Source: Rhexocercosporidium sp. MPI-PUGE-AT-0058
Lineage: Eukaryota; Ascomycota; Leotiomycetes; Helotiales
Assembly (NCBI GenBank): GCA_020746875.1
Contig: JAGTJL010000026.1
Location: 248,001 to 312,000 of the forward strand
Direction of reading: 5' to 3'
Length of the DNA: 64,000 nucleotides
Shown: positions 1 to 14,600 of the stretch, piece by piece
Layout: each line of letters opens with the position of its first letter
How positions within the stretch are numbered: position 1 is the first letter of the stretch
Position numbers and translations under genes: made by a program
Notes under the pieces: generated by a model
Databases searched by the model: none
Told to the model about the DNA's origin: nothing
The model's input: only the letters and a program-made list of their open reading frames with translations

Positions 1-2650
1 GCGGTCGGTTAGCCGCGCTTAATATTAAAAGATTTTACGAAAATATTAAAAGAAAAAAAGGGAAATTAAGACGCTAGTTTTATTATAATTAACCGACTAA
101 ACGCACTTAATATATTAGAATTAAAAACACCGTTTATTATTTTAAACGGAGAATAATTAAGCGAAATAATAAGCGCTATAAAAGTCGACGAGTCTGTAAG
201 CTTAAGGGTATTAAAACCTTTAGTTAAGCTTTTAAGCTCGGGGGTAAAGTCATTTATTCCTCCTTTAATTAAGTTAATAAAAGTAAATACGCTATTTTTA
301 ACTAATTTAATAACTTTTAATTTTATTTAGCCGCTTATTAATAAAAACTCAAGAGTAATTTAATTAAGAAAGAGTACTAGACTTTTTATTTATGAATACT
401 TTAATTAAGTCTTAAAACAAGCCGACACTTTAAGATAATTAACATTTAAAAGCGCAATTAAGAGAAGTGTTTTACGTAATATATTAAACTTTTAAAATAA
501 TATAGGCCCTAAGCGGAAGTCGATATTATTAATTATAATTTACTTTAAAAGGCTATATAACCGAAAGCGCGGTCTTAAGCGTCGGAAAACACTTAAAGAA
601 AGTATCGGCTTTAAATAATTAAAAGCTTTACCTTAAGTAATTAAATATAAAAAGCATTCGCAATTATTAAAATTAAAAGAAGACAAAAAATCAGGTTTAC
701 GCTTATTACTTTTAGTTTTAATTAAATTAAATTCCGGCTTACTTAAACCTCTTAAAAGGAAAAGAATAAAAGACTAAATAATTAATAAAAGTTAAAAGAC
801 TCGAGTCAATAATAAAATAACGAAACCGAATTAAAGCGTTTATATAATAATTATTAAAAAGTTAATTATAAAATCATTATAACCGTTAAATAACCGCGAA
901 TATTTAAAAGATTTTCTAAGGACTTTCTAACTTAATTAAAAATTAATATAAAGAGACAGAAAAGACTTAAGCGTAATTCACGCTATTATATTAACGTTTA
1001 TACTTAAAAATATCGAAATTCAATAACTAGTTAAGTTTTTATGAATTTATTAATTATAAATGCCTAAAGATTTATTAAATTAAAAAGACTTTAAAGACTA
1101 CTCGTTAAAAAAGCACTTCTAAGCCGACGTTATTAAAGAGATTACTAACCTTAAGTCGCGCAACTACTAAAGAGTCGTTAAACACACTTTTATTATCGAG
1201 CAATTAATTCCCTTGAAATAAGTATTTCACGCTAAAGTCGATTCGTTAGAGTATTTAACCTACTGTCGCTCCCGAGTCGTTATAAAAGGAGACTTATAGT
1301 TTAAAATATTAATTTTATTAATATATGCAGCCACTTTAGCTGCTCGCTTCTTCAGAACCGCTATAGCTATTGTAATTCAATTTAATTTAGAAATAATTCA
1401 ATTTAATATAATAAATGCCTTTATTAACGTTAAATAAAGTAAGACAAGTGCTCGCGTACGCTGCTATTTACCGGACGGTTTTAAATAAGACGGAATAATA
1501 GTAAAGGTTAATCGCGCACTTTACGGACTCAGGGACTTACCGGCGCTATAATACGGTGACTTTACTTATACTTTAAAAACTTTAAGGTTGATCGCTTATA
1601 AAGAGGAGCCTTATATATTTATAAATAAATAACATACGGTGTTTGTGATATTTTATGTCGACGATATTTAAGTGCTTTATTATAATTCGGCTTTTAAAGA
1701 CGCCAAATTAATTATCGACGGCTTAAATATAATATATAAGCTTATTAAAGGAGAGTAAATAGAGTAGTTTTTAAGCGTTTATATTATTAAAAATTAATTA
1801 ATAAAGACTATTTCTTTAATATACGACACTTATATTCAAAAGGTTACTCTTCGATTTAAGTTAATAAATAGAAATTGCTTAAGTATATTATTACCTTAAG
1901 TCAAGTTATTAAAAAATCAAGAACAGGCCACTTTAACTTAAATTAAAGAGTTTTAAGAGAAGGTTAGATTAGTGCTTTATATTGTAATTATATTGCGTGC
2001 AAACGTCGCTTTTATTACTTTAAGGCTTTTTTACTTTTCAATTAATCCTTCCCGAAAATATTTAATTATAATTAACTAAACAATTCGTTACTTTTTCGGC
2101 ACTCGTTTCTTAGCGATTAATTATAGTTATAAACTGCGCGACTCCTACTTTATAATAACATTAAATGCTTTTTTTACGGATAATATCGAAATAAGGCGAT
2201 TTTTTAATAAATATATTTTTATATTTTTTAAAAGTTTAATCTTTTAAAAAATAGCTTTATAAAATATAATTATTATATTTATAATATAAATAAAACTTCT
2301 TAAAATTAAGCGCACTAACAAGAAACTTATGGCATTTTAGCAATTCTTTTAAGAATTACGCCTTAATATAAGAGTAACTTAAATAATTTTTTATAATAAT
2401 TAATAAACGATTCAGTTAATTATTAGGAAAAATTAGCGTATTTTTATTAAGTTACGCCACGTTAATATTCAGAATATGTAATTACGTTAAGAGTTTCAAA
2501 AAGGCATTTTTATAATAAAATATCTTCTTATAAGCTATATATTAATTAACGAACTTATTAAAAACCTTTCTCAGCAGAAATTTAAAGCATTTATTACTCT
2601 TATTAATTTAATAAATATTCGTATTTAACTAAAGCAACTCCTTTAAGAAA
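1..2650 (+). pseudogene. Copia element A, pol remnant (RT-RNase H), RIP-degraded
   Basis: This is the 3' half of a Ty1/Copia polyprotein, cut by the window edge. Read on the plus strand with stops ignored, it gives the RT segment LYGLRDLPAL near 1518-1550 and FYVDDI at 1651-1668, the RT catalytic box. An RNase H end follows, with a HVNIQNM..LRQEFQKG stretch near 2460-2510 that matches the usual HVDIQ..WLRQEV block of fungal Copia. Dozens of TAA and TAG codons sit where Gln or Trp is expected, which is the mark of RIP. The upstream part (1-1300) should hold the integrase end, but I could not place its motifs. It is not functional. Confidence 0.85.
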
Positions 2651-4066
2651 CTCACTTTAAAGTAGTTTTTTATATATATTCTTTACTTTTCATTTATTTT
2701 TAAAATAATTATATAATAAGCTTACCTTTTAATTAAAGAGTTTTATTTATATTATTATATATTCTTTTATAAAATTCTCTTTTATAAATTTTATTTATAA
2801 TTTTATTTTATTAAAAATTAATTAAACTCGAGGGTATAAATTACTGTATTTTAAAGAGTCAATTACTTTTAACGATTTTTTAATTTAAAAGTAAACGTAA
2901 GCTTTAGTTTTTAAAATATAAAAGGACACTTAAAGAATAAGAGGTTCTTAAGCCTTAAAAAACAAAAGAATAACTCATTTATTAAAAAGTAAAAAGCCTA
3001 AAACCTCCTAAATTAGCTCGCTTAAAGCATTAGTTATTATATTAATTAACTTCTTAACGCGAGTAGCTTAAGCTTCTTACTTAAAAATAAAAATAACTCC
3101 ATAAGTAAACATAGCTTAAAAAGCCAAAACACTAAGGCCCGGACTATAAGCGTAAGTAGCTCCGGTAGCAACTTTAATAGCGGCAGTAACACGAGCAGCT
3201 TTAATAATAGCAATAATAATAAGATAATTAACTGCTCCCTTACCACCCTTCTTAATAAAGAGAATACTCGTAATAGTAGTAATCTTCTCTTTAATAACAT
3301 AAGTATAAACTATAAAAGCAATTAAAAGCTCTTTTTCTTTTTTTAAAAAATTAATTAAAATAATTTAATTTTTTAAAAATAAAGCGAATAACTTATTATT
3401 CTCTTTATTATTATTATCTTTATTATTACTTTTAAATTCACTAGTAACTCTTAAAGTAACTCTACTACTAAAACTAATAATAGCGCCAATAATAATAGCT
3501 TTATTAATATTACTACCCTTAAGGGCGGCACGGACCGGGATTCTTAATTACTTTAATTCTTAAAAAAATTAATAATAAATTAAAAAGTAAAAAAAAGGTA
3601 ATTAAATTAACTTACCTTTTTATTAACTTTATTTTTTAACGTATTATAATATATAAAAAAAGGAGCCTAAGTAATAACGGGAGTAATTACGCACTTATAG
3701 CTAGACGAATAAGCGAAGTAGCGAGTATTTTTTTTAATAATATTATAGTATTAACCGTTACTTTTCATTTAAAAGGCGCTATTAATATAATTTAAATAAA
3801 TTATTATATAAATACCTACTAATTACTTTAAAGCCCGGGGAATAATAGCGGCACGGCGAAGAGCGGGGGCGAGGACGAGAGCAGCCGACAGTCGTGCTTT
3901 AGCGACGACTTTCTTTTTATTATTAATAATAACTTTAACTTATTATAAGTTAACGGTTATTCTTTAATTAATTAATCTTTAATTAATTAATCTCTAATTA
4001 ATAAATTAAAATTAATAAATCGAAAATCGAGCTACTTATCTTACTTTAGCGAGTAAATTATTATTT
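2651..4066. other. AT-rich RIP-degraded stretch, no intact gene
   Basis: This is strongly AT-rich sequence with very few CA or TG dinucleotides. A minus-strand open stretch at about 3046-3300 is low-complexity (Leu-rich) and looks like a by-product of base composition. Some longer minus-strand translation around 3046-3550 has an Ala/Gly-rich look that could be an old transposon ORF, but I cannot assign it. Confidence 0.5.
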
Positions 4067-4537
4067 TGTCATAACGATTCTGGCGGAGCGCTTAAAGATA
4101 CTCATAATATCGAAAGGAGCAATTAATTAATAAATTAATTGAGTAGTAAATCGAGAGTAGTCGATTTATATATTGTCGAGTGTTTATAAGTTTAAGTTTA
4201 GTGAGAAAATCGTTAATTTATATAATTAGGTTATTTACTTAATTACCGCATATAAGTAAATTTATTTGCTTAATTCTTTTTTATTATTTACTCTCGCTTA
4301 ATATAGCTAATTATAATAATAATAGCTTATTATTATTAATTACCTAAGAGGTGTGTCGTATCAGCACGGATAGCTGCTCTCTTAGCACTATACGTGATTT
4401 AATTAGGTTCTGCTACTATAGACCGCCTTTAGGAGAATAACTGTCTTCTTTTAATTCGGAGAGCTTTTAGAATAACAATTAATCACTTTAATTTAATTAC
4501 AACTGCTTATAATACTTTAATCCACTTTTATACCACA
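4067..4537 (+). repeat. LTR-A copy 1 (solo LTR or element end)
   Basis: A repeat of about 471 bp runs from TGTCATAACG to about CCACA. It recurs at 36430-37213 (plus, missing its first bases and split by an insertion) and at 25630-27422 (minus, split by a Tc1 element). Shared landmarks are the GGCGGAGCGCTT start region, the GGTGTGTCGTAT block and TAGACCGCCTT. The TG...CA ends suggest an LTR. No matching 5-bp duplication is visible on its two sides, so whether it is solo or attached to an element is unclear. It is RIP-mutated more than copy 2. Confidence 0.7.
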
Positions 4538-4960
4538 TTAGTTTTTAATATAATATAGTCTTTAAGAATTAATATTAATTCTTATATTCTTAAATTGTTA
4601 TTTTTTAATTTATTAAACGAATTAAAACGTTAAGAATTAAATGAAGTTAATATAAATTAAGCCTTAATAACTTTTAGCGGTAATAAAAGCAAAAAACCTT
4701 ATAAAGTTACCAAAAATACTACTCAAAGCAAGAAGTATTACACGAATTATAAATAACACTCTCACGTGACTTTTAACTGCGCTTTTCTATTCCCCGAAAA
4801 GGCGCCGAAGGGCTGGAAACGCTTAAAGACTAATAAATTACCTAATATTTCCAAGAAATCGGCTCGGGATAAGCGAGACGATAATATAAACGTCTTATAT
4901 AGTATTATTAATATTATTAAAGATTTTGGCGATTTTAATTTTGATTTAAATGTTATAAAA
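4538..4960. other. AT-rich junction between LTR-A and Copia B
   Basis: No LTR matching the Copia B 3' LTR (21282-21699) is found here, so Copia B has probably lost its 5' end. A short plus-strand open stretch at 4766-4969 is slightly less AT-rich than its flanks, but I do not recognise it. Confidence 0.4.
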
Positions 4961-5527
4961 GATATATAAGTATTAATAATTATACCTTATATAAAAACTG
5001 ATAAAATAATTAATATTAATAATATAGGTACTAATTTAAACTCTATAAATAACTACGGGATTAGAAAAACAAATATAAATAATTAAAATAATCAAACAAA
5101 AACCTTTATACTTAATACTGCCGTAATTACACATATATACTATAATTTATTATATTTTAATGATTTTAAATCATATAATAAGTTAGTTAAATGAGGAAAA
5201 GTAAAATAAATAATAATTAAAAAATATCAAAATAATTTTATAAAATTAAATATTAATAATCAAATATATATATTTAAAAATTGTCTTTAAATGCCAGAAT
5301 TAGAAATAAACTTAATAAGTCAAAGTCAATTAAATAAATAATATTATAGTATTTTTAATAATACATTTACTTATATTAAAAATAAAAATAATAAAGTAAT
5401 AATATAAGGAATAAAAATAAAAGGATTATATATCCTTAATATTATACCTTATAAAAATAATAAAAATGATAATATTTAAATCTTAACTACTACTGAAAAT
5501 ATAAAAGAAAATAAAAATATTAATAAA

Positions 5528-6430
5528 ATGGACTTATATATTAAATTAGGTTATATAAGCCTAAATTACTTAGATAAAATAATAAAAAATACAATAGGTT
5601 ATAATAATATAATATTAAATAATATAATTAATACACAAATATTAAATTATGAAAGTTGCCTTAAAAGTAAATTTATAAATAAAATAAATAAAGAATCTAG
5701 TAATAAAACCTTTGATTTATTAAAAAAAGTAGCTAGTAATCTTTATAGTCCTATTAACCTTATAATATATAATAAATATAAATATATTATAACTTTCTTA
5801 GATTTTAATAGTAAGTACTTAGAAATAAAACTATTTAAAAATAAATATAAAGTATATAATGCTTTTATCGAATATAAATTAAAGAATGAAAATAATAATA
5901 ATAATAATAATAAACGTATAAGCATATTTGCAATTAATAATAAAAGGGAATATATTAATAATAAATTCAGAGAATATTTAATAAATTATAATATAATTCA
6001 TTAATTAGCACTTACTTATACAAAAGAACCAAATAAAGTAATAAAACGTATTAATCGCATTATTCTAAATAAAGTTAAATACTTATTAAATACAGCTAAT
6101 TTGCCTAATTATATATAAGGAGAAGCTGCAATTACAGCCACTTATTTATATAATAAAACTCCTCATTCGACAATAAATTATAAAATACTATATAAAGTAA
6201 GATATAATAAAATCCCTAATATTAATTATATTAAAACCTTTAGCTCTATATGTTTTTATAAGAATAAAAACAACTATATAATTAAACTAGAACCAAAAGC
6301 TAATAAAGCAATATTAATTGGATTTAATTATCTATTATATAAAGTACTAGATATTATAAATAAAAAAGCTCTTTGAGTAAAAGATATTAAAATAATAAAT
6401 AATAAATTTGTAAATAATCCTAAAATAAAT
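5528..6430 (+). pseudogene. Copia B integrase region with mutated catalytic residues
   Basis: An open frame at 5528-6004, followed by further stop-containing sequence in the same frame, reads as GAG-pre-integrase (KLGYISLNYLDK, usually KLGHIS) and an integrase core. Each position where the catalytic D, D and E are expected is changed: N in SNLYSP (usually DLYGP), N in INNKREY (usually TDNGREY) and K in NKVIKRINR (usually NGVIERINR). These are G-to-A changes at TpG, as RIP on the opposite strand would make. A Cys of the zinc-binding part also reads Tyr (YESCLKS). The protein is certainly inactive even where the frame is open. Confidence 0.8.
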
Positions 6431-6511
6431 CTATTTAAAGAAAATCAAATAAATATATAAGACCTTATAAGTCAAGAAATTAATACAAGACTTAATAATA
6501 ATATTAAAGGC

Positions 6512-6874
<363 letters not shown>

Positions 6875-6949
6875 CACCCTGACGGATTAGGCCGTTAAAA
6901 ATAACTTTTCCTTAATTTATAATAAATAATACTCTAAATATAACTCTAA

Positions 6950-7730
6950 TTACAAAAGATAATAAAAAAGACGAAGATTTAATTCTTTTAGTTAATATTA
7001 ATAACGAACTAAATACATATAAACAAGCTATTAATAACGTTAATAAAGATAATTAGTTAAAATTTATAAAATCAGAAATAAACAAATTAGAGTTACAAAA
7101 TACGTGGAATTTAGTAGAATTACCACTTAATAAAACTTATTTAAAAAATAAATAAGTTTATAAAATAAAAACAGACCTAAATAATATTATTATAAAATAT
7201 AAATTAAAATAAGTAATTAAAGGCTTTAATCAAGTATTAGGCCTTAATTATTTAGAGACTTTTTCGGCTATTTATAGACCAGAATCTTATAAGTTAATAT
7301 TTATATTAACAATAATAAATAAATGGAAATTATATTAATACGACGTTGAAAACGCCTTTATATACGCTAAAATAAACGTCGAAATATACGTGGAGTAACT
7401 AATAAGTTAAAAACGATATTATAATAAAAATAATAATACTTATAAGTTAATAAAAACCTTTAATAATAATAACAACTCAAAATTATATTATAAACTTAAT
7501 AAAACTTTATACGGCCTTAAATAATTACTTAGATTATAGTATAAACACTTATTAGAGGCTTTAAATAAATTAAGTTTTAAAGCTTTATCTTATAACGAAG
7601 TTATATTTATACATAATAAATTAAAGATAATTATAATTTGTTACGTAAACGATTTAATATTTATAGGATTAAATAATAATATTATAAAAAATATAATAAT
7701 TAATTAGTATATATAAATTAAAATAAATAT
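6950..7730 (+). pseudogene. Copia B reverse transcriptase, N-terminal part
   Basis: The plus-strand translation, stops ignored, shows the Copia RT opening (ELQNTWNLVELP), YDVENAFIYAKI near 7340, LYGLK near 7510 and CYVNDLIF at 7638-7661. The last is the catalytic YVDD box with its first Asp changed to Asn. The frame is then cut at 7730 by the LTR of the Gypsy element. The remainder continues at 20311. Confidence 0.85.
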
Positions 7731-8010
7731 TATGAAGGGGAAAACACCAAGTACACAATAAGAGAGTAGTAAAGCAAGTGCCGGAGGATAAACGTAAGAA
7801 ATACTTATTTAACGAATACTAAAGATATTATATATTTAAGGAGTATAATCTATTAAAAGAAGGAAGAGGTATAATTTGAATAAGAAGGAAAAGTTATAAT
7901 AGTAAAAATCGTTATTATTCTTAAAAGATATTGCTTTAAAAGCTATCTTAAATATAATAAGATACAGCTCAATCACGTAATAAATGAACGTCCGAGGTCA
8001 ACTTTATTAT
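7731..8010 (-). repeat. Gypsy LTR, left copy (3' LTR)
   Basis: Pairs with 20024-20305. The two share GCAAGTGCCGG, GGAGTATAATYTATTAAA and the CGTCCGAGGTCAAC end. Differences are mostly C/T and G/A, as expected from RIP after insertion. AATAT flanks it on the left. Confidence 0.9.
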
Positions 8011-11000
8011 ATGCGTCCCTTCTTTAAAAAACTCATACTCGACCTCGAGTAAAGAAATAAGAATTAATATTATAGCTTTAAAAGCTCCAAATACTTAAAG
8101 AGAAATATATTTAAGTAAGAATAGGTAAATATCAGGTGACTTATATTTTACCTTTAGAAGCAAATAATCGTCTTACTTAATACTTTTAAATATCGTTTTC
8201 TATTTTATTATTCTTTTTTTTTCTTTTTTTTTTAAATAACTTTATTATTCTTTTTTATAATACTCTTAAGGAAGCTTTACGTGTCTTTTTATACTTATAT
8301 CAGTCTTTTTATATTTTTTAGTACTTGTCGTATTATTTTTGCTGCTTAAACTTGCCTTCTTAGATATCGTATCTAAGTAAACTTTAGTTTTAATAAAGCT
8401 AAAGTGATTCTTTTAAGACAGATCGGCGTATAATTATTATTTTGAATAAGTTCTCGATTCCTTTCTTCACGGCGCAGAGACTGACTTTTTTTATAAAATA
8501 GAAATCGATCCTTATAACGCGTCGAATTCGTCGATATTCCCTTATACTTTAAGCTAGCGTATCTTTAACGACTCTACTCTTTCTTTATATTTTTATTTTA
8601 ATAAATCTTTTATAAACTTTCTTAATTTCTTAATCGTTATTAAGAATAAAAGGAAATATACTAAGAGTATATTAAAGAAATAAAAATATATAAATATATA
8701 AAGTTAAAAGTAAATAAGTAATCGAAGGACGGTTTTCTTATCTTTAAAGTTTAAAGTATAATAAAGAAATGAAAAGAAGCTAATCGGAGCATCTTTTTTG
8801 CTAACTTAATTAAGTTTTTTTTCTATTCTTGTCTTCTTCTTTTTGCTTTTACTTCTTTAATAAATCGATATTAAATAGCGACGAAGTCGATTTTAAATAA
8901 TTCCTTCTTCTTTTATTTTAACGGTTATTATATCGGATAAAAGCGCCGATAATGCTTTAATAACTTCTTATTATATCTTCTTATTATTCTCTAATAAATA
9001 AGCAAATTGCTATAAGTAGCTAAGATTTATTATATTTAAAAGGGGAAGAAAAGAGATATTATACTCTACGTATTAACTTCGAGCTATTCAGTCTTCCTCG
9101 CGGTTTCTTTCTTTTCTTAACGGCAGGTTACGAGGTAAAAGCTTCTCGAAAATAACTCTTAAAGCTCTGATAAGCTATAAGCTATCTTAAACCGCTTTCG
9201 TTATCGCTTTCTTTCGATTTGCTTCTTATTATTAATTAGCTAAGAAGAGTAAGAGATTAAAAGTAAGTTCCTTCTCGTTCGATATTGCTAACTTCTAAAT
9301 CTTAATTATTCTCTAATATAATTCAAAGACCTGAAGTAAAAGCGCAGCTTTAATCGCTTTATTAAAATAGGAAGTGTTTCTAATCTCTTTGCTTGTTTTT
9401 TAAGCTTTCATTAACTATATTATAAGCAACCTCTAAACCGATAGCGTCGAGCTTTCCGGAAGTCCTTTCTCATTAAGGTAACTCTTTTATCTAAAGGTAA
9501 GGTTACCTTTAAAGAACCTTATACTAACACAATTCTACAGTAATTCTAAGGGTAATAGAATCATACCCCGAATACTTTTATAAGCCGGTGTAAGTTAAGC
9601 CGGATTCTAAGTTTAAAGAAGAAGTAAATATATCTTAAAAGCGGAAGTAATAATGCTTTTTCTTAATTAATTAATATTCTTGATTTAGAAGTCCGAGAAC
9701 TGATATCTGGCTAAAAGAAGCTCTTAATTTAAAGTCTGGTCAATTTGCTTAATAAGAGACAGCTTTATAAAGATAAAGTCAGAAGAATATTTATAAATAG
9801 TTTAAGTGCTTACGATAAAGTATTATTTACTTGCTTAAATCCTTTATAAAGTTATTATCGCGACGGAATTATAATAATAATATTTAAATTCCGATAAGCG
9901 AGATTTCGAAACGGCTAAGGAAGAAGCGTGCAATTCAGACTAGTTAAAATCTCCTTTCGCACGGAGTAGTTCTGCTTATCTTATTATCTTAGAACTAATT
10001 AACTAAAACTCCAAGGAAATAAAGTCGTTATTATTTTAATACTTCGATACGTTACTTAAAATAGCTTAAGGCAGGCTCGGCTTATTACGATATCTAATCC
10101 GCTATCTTATACTTTTGCTCTTAATTAAGTTACTGCTGCTAGTACTTAAGCAGCGTAAGGGCTTAAACTTAGCAGCTGTTGATCGAGAGAACTTATAAAA
10201 TTTAATAATAACTTTTACGTTAAACTTTAGGCTCACGATAACTCGACTGCTGATTTCCGAGGACCGATAGTTTAATTAAGAATAAAGTACTTGTGATATA
10301 AAAAGTTAAAGGCGTAAGGAAGATATAAAAAAGCTAAAGATTTATAATTTATTAGCCGTACTTACTCTGCTCGTTTTTAATTCAACCGTCACGGTCTCGA
10401 AGTATTAAGCTCCGTTTCTAAGTACGTTATATTAGAATTATTAATATTTAAATAAACCTTTTATATTATTAATAATAAATCTGACGATTTTTATTATTAA
10501 TATAAGGTAATTGTAATAGCTTATTTCCTTCGTAATAACCTGTGGCCTGTCGCGCGCTTTATTATTTATTTAAGTATATAGATTAATTTTATTTATTTAG
10601 CTTTATAAGCTCTTTCAGATCTTAAGTCGTTTAATTACGCGTAACTTCTTAATTATTATATATCTTCTTTTTAAATTAATAGCTTATTTATTATAGCTTT
10701 AAGAGCTATTTTAATTAAAATAAATCTTTCTTATTATAAAATATTTAAGTAATATTAAAGAAGAATTTCTAGTCTTCGATTACTTTCAGGAACTTATTAT
10801 ACGAGCTTGCTTCGGTAATATATCTCGAGGAGTTATTGTTTTCAGCGCTTGGCTTATTAATATATTAAGACTATTAACGCTCTAAAACAGCTCGTTAAAG
10901 GAATCTCGTTTGATTTATTATTTAATTCTTCGTGAGATTTAGTAAGAAGTAAGTGCTCGATTAGATTCTGCTTTTCTGTAACGTAAGCTGTAATCGATTT

Positions 11001-12099
11001 AATTTAATTAAATTATCTTACGAGGCTAAAACTTTCTTTGAGTTTCTCAGGGGCTTCTTTAATTTTGTAAAGTGCTAATAATCATTATATTTATAAGCTT
11101 TCGAGCTTATACGTCCAGCGTTAATAATACTGAATTATTCGAAGGGCAGCTATCGCAAATACATTATTTAGCTCGACTAGGATACTAGTATTATCGTTGC
11201 GGAACGACTTATGAATGCGATCGGAAGGTATTTATAAGCGTAAATAGTATTCGAAATACTAAGGGGATTTTTCGTTGTTTAAGGAAGAGCTTTTAATATT
11301 TCAGTATATGCTTTTATTATTATGCCTTAATCTTCGTCCTTCCCGTAAGGTATAAAAGGTACGTCCTCGCTATAATTTAACGTTCGACAACGCTAAGCGA
11401 CGAATTATGAGAATAATAAGAAATAATTAATAATATTAGTCGTGGCGATTAAGCTACTTGCTGGAAGAGTAAGTAACGACTCGATATTGATTTCGTTCCG
11501 CGTAAATTAGCCTTTTAAGTACTCTGATAATAATTTTATTATTTCGTATAACTTATCTCGTAAGCTCTTCAGAGTTTTTAAGGCTTTATAAATTTCGCTC
11601 CTCGAGACTGGGTTTAGGTTAATTTTTATTATTATTATATTAAGTTATCGCTGAAAGCTTGTCGTTTTTATAATAAATAAAGCGCTCTTGTTTATGAAAT
11701 AACTTAAGGCGATTAATTATAAAAGTATTGCGGAAAAGTATATTATCGTTTTTTAGCTTTTTCAGCTTATAATAATTCTTTTTAAGGAAAGCTTCGTAAA
11801 TTTCGTAAAATCTTAGCTACCGAAAGTCAAGTTTTTTACTTTTTAATATATCGATTTCCCGAATAAAGTTATGCTTAAGAATTAAGTCTTTAACTTATAA
11901 TGGCTTATTTCGAATGTCTTTTTTTACGTTAAAAGCTTCTTTCTTTTCTTATTTACGGCGTATCTTTTAAAGTTTAGCTTCTTTTATATTATTATTCCGC
12001 ATTTAATACTGGAGAGTTCGAATGTAAATTAAATCGTTAATACTCTTAATATCTTCTGAGAAAAGGCTTTTTTAAATAAAGTAACGTATTTTAATAGAA

Positions 12100-12850
12100 A
12101 GAATTAATTCTTTGCTATAAATTATATAAAAAAGGATATAGCTTATAAGTCTATAAATTATAATACGATCAGCGAACAGAACTGCTAGTAAATTACTTAT
12201 CTAGTCTTTTCTTATTTTAAATAAAGTATTCTTAATAAAGTTATATCTCCGCTCGATTATATTATTAGCTTTCGCGTTATAAGCCGATATTTAAATTCGT
12301 CGAATTTCTATTTTATTTAATAAGTTAACGACTTCGCTTATATTCTTTATACCTTTATCGATTATTAGCTTCCAAAATAGCTTATATCGATAAATAATAT
12401 CTTATTAAATAAAATCAGCGATACTTTTAGCTTCTTTCGAAGCAAGCGCCTTAGCTTCGACCTAATCGCTTATATCGTCTCGGGCGATAACGAAATACTT
12501 CTTCCCGTTTTATATTAATATAAAAGTAATATTTAGCGCTTATTTTTCCATAAATCCATTCGAAGCAGTTAAAATTATAAGTTCTTCTTATTGCTTAGCA
12601 CTGCGTAATATGCACTTATCGCATATTTTAACGAATTCCGCGAAATCCTTAAAATAGCTCTTCCAGAAATAGCATTAAGAAATGCGGTAATATATGCTTT
12701 CCTTTCTTTTATAATTAAAGTTATTATAATAGCTTCGTAAAATATATGCCTTATTTTTATCGGTATCGATAACGAGTTTAATAAATACGTTTTTTAATAA
12801 AAGTCTTTAAATACGCTAATTATAAACTCTGTATAATAATACTTCTTTCT
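12100..12850 (-). pseudogene. Gypsy integrase remnant
   Basis: Minus-strand translation with stops ignored gives the Cys pair of the integrase zinc finger (ICDKCILRSAKQ, about 12594-12630). A core follows with FVIARDDISD near 12480 and KEAKSIADFI, then ISAYNAKANNIIERR near 12240-12290, which holds the Glu region. This matches the integrase of fungal Gypsy elements. Stops interrupt it throughout. Confidence 0.8.
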
Positions 12851-13549
12851 TAAATATATAAAAAGCTTTTAAGTTTATACTTTTCGAAGTCTTAAGCGTA
12901 ATCAAATAAGTAATTATCTTTTAATAATACTTTTTATAATATTTTAAAAATATTAATAAGTCCGCTTCGCTTTTTTAATTTATACTCGAGTCGCTATTAA
13001 GTATTATTTAATCGTTCGACTTATCTCGCAGTTCTTAGACTTTTCGCTTTATATTAATAAGAATATCGCGTCTTTAAGTTAGCTCAAAGTCATCGAAGGT
13101 CTTTAGCTCTTTTATTAAGTCTTCCGTGCTCTTTACTTTCACCGGGCAAATTCCAACTGTATTAAGCTTAATTAAAATCTAATCTTTATCGTTATTATTT
13201 TCGATATCTTCTTTAATATCCTTAAAGTATTTAAGTCTTCTTAAAAGAATATTTACTGTTATATACGTAATACTTTTAATATAGCGTATTTTAAAGTCGA
13301 AAAGCTTAATCCAGGCGAGTTAGTAAGTAAATATCGTATTAAAGTAATCGTAAGCAGCTCTTTTAAATTAAATAATAAGAGTATTTACGTTAATCTTTAT
13401 AATAAAATAGATTCTTATAAGTCAAATTTTAAATTTCTTAAAGATTAAAAGTATACTTTTATATTCTTTTTTCGTAACGTCGTAATCTTATTTTATTTTC
13501 GTTTAAAAGCCGCTTTCATATCTCGCCGGTCTAAGCTTATTATTTTTTG

Positions 13550-14600
13550 GATTACGTTAATTAAGGAAATTATTTTATCCGACTCTGCTAAAATTTATAA
13601 AAACGACGATTTCGCCAGCGTTTTTAAAGTAATCGATCTTATAAAGTATTAAGAAAGAATACAAGATATTTTAGAGAGTTCTTATTATTTAATTATAAGT
13701 TACGGGATTTTATATGAATTTAATTCCTTTTCTTATGAGATTATATAACGACTTAATTAATAAACGAAAGTTTTTAATTTAAATATAAAAATAAATAATT
13801 AAATTTAAAAATCTTTTAATTTTTATAACGTTTTTAAATTCTTTTTATTTCTATATTTTAATTAAGTATATAACTAAAAGTTCTCTTCCTTATGAATTAT
13901 ATACGTAGTTAACGACGTTTATATTATTACGACAGAACTGCGATTTAAGGCTTATAATAATTTTAGCGCGCTTAAAGCGTTCTAGTGTTTTATCGAGATT
14001 AAGAAGATATTTAAAGACGAACTGGCGAATTCTAAGCCGTGCTTTCTTTCGATTATAATTTATATATAATCTTTTTATACTAATATCGTTTAAGAATAAT
14101 ATTATAATAAAAGATATAATATCTTTTAATATTCTACCGATTATTCTTACGAATTAAATAATAGAATTTATAGCTCTTTAAGGTAGCGTCGTGTTTCGGA
14201 TTAATTTAATATTAAATATAAAAAAAGCTATTATATCTCGGCTGCTTTAATATAATACTTATTAATTATATTTTAAGTATAAGTTTATTAAGCTCGCGAT
14301 ATAATATCTTATAAATTCTTTTAAAAATTCGTTAATAAAAGAAAATAAGTTAGCGTTTCTTAAAGTAATTGCGTTAAATATAATTGCCGAGTTAATTAAG
14401 TAATACTTTTTTAATTCCTTTTTCTTAATTAAGAATTAAGCGTTACGATATAGCCCTTCAGAGAGTTCGAGAACCTCACATTTGAATCTGTTTTCTACTA
14501 TTTTTCTGATTTCGGGAGCTAACGCTTTAAGAAGTGAAAAGTATAATACTTGCTAAGCTTTATAATTTACCGTCTTAATAATTATAAGTAATAAAATATC
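13550..14600 (-). pseudogene. Gypsy reverse transcriptase remnant
   Basis: Minus-strand translation shows FKCEVLELSEGLYRN near 14450 and LINSAIIFNAITLRNANL near 14360, which are the RT fingers (usually LINSATRLNAVTLRDANLPP). FLNDISIKRLY near 14065-14096 follows, the FLDDI catalytic box with Asp changed to Asn. Further down is LKSQFCRNNI near 13930. It is clearly related to fungal Gypsy pol and clearly dead. Confidence 0.85.

Noticed and set aside
3046..3300. 84-codon minus-strand Leu-rich open frame
   Set aside because: Low-complexity outcome of AT-rich RIP sequence; no ATG context, motif or partner exon.
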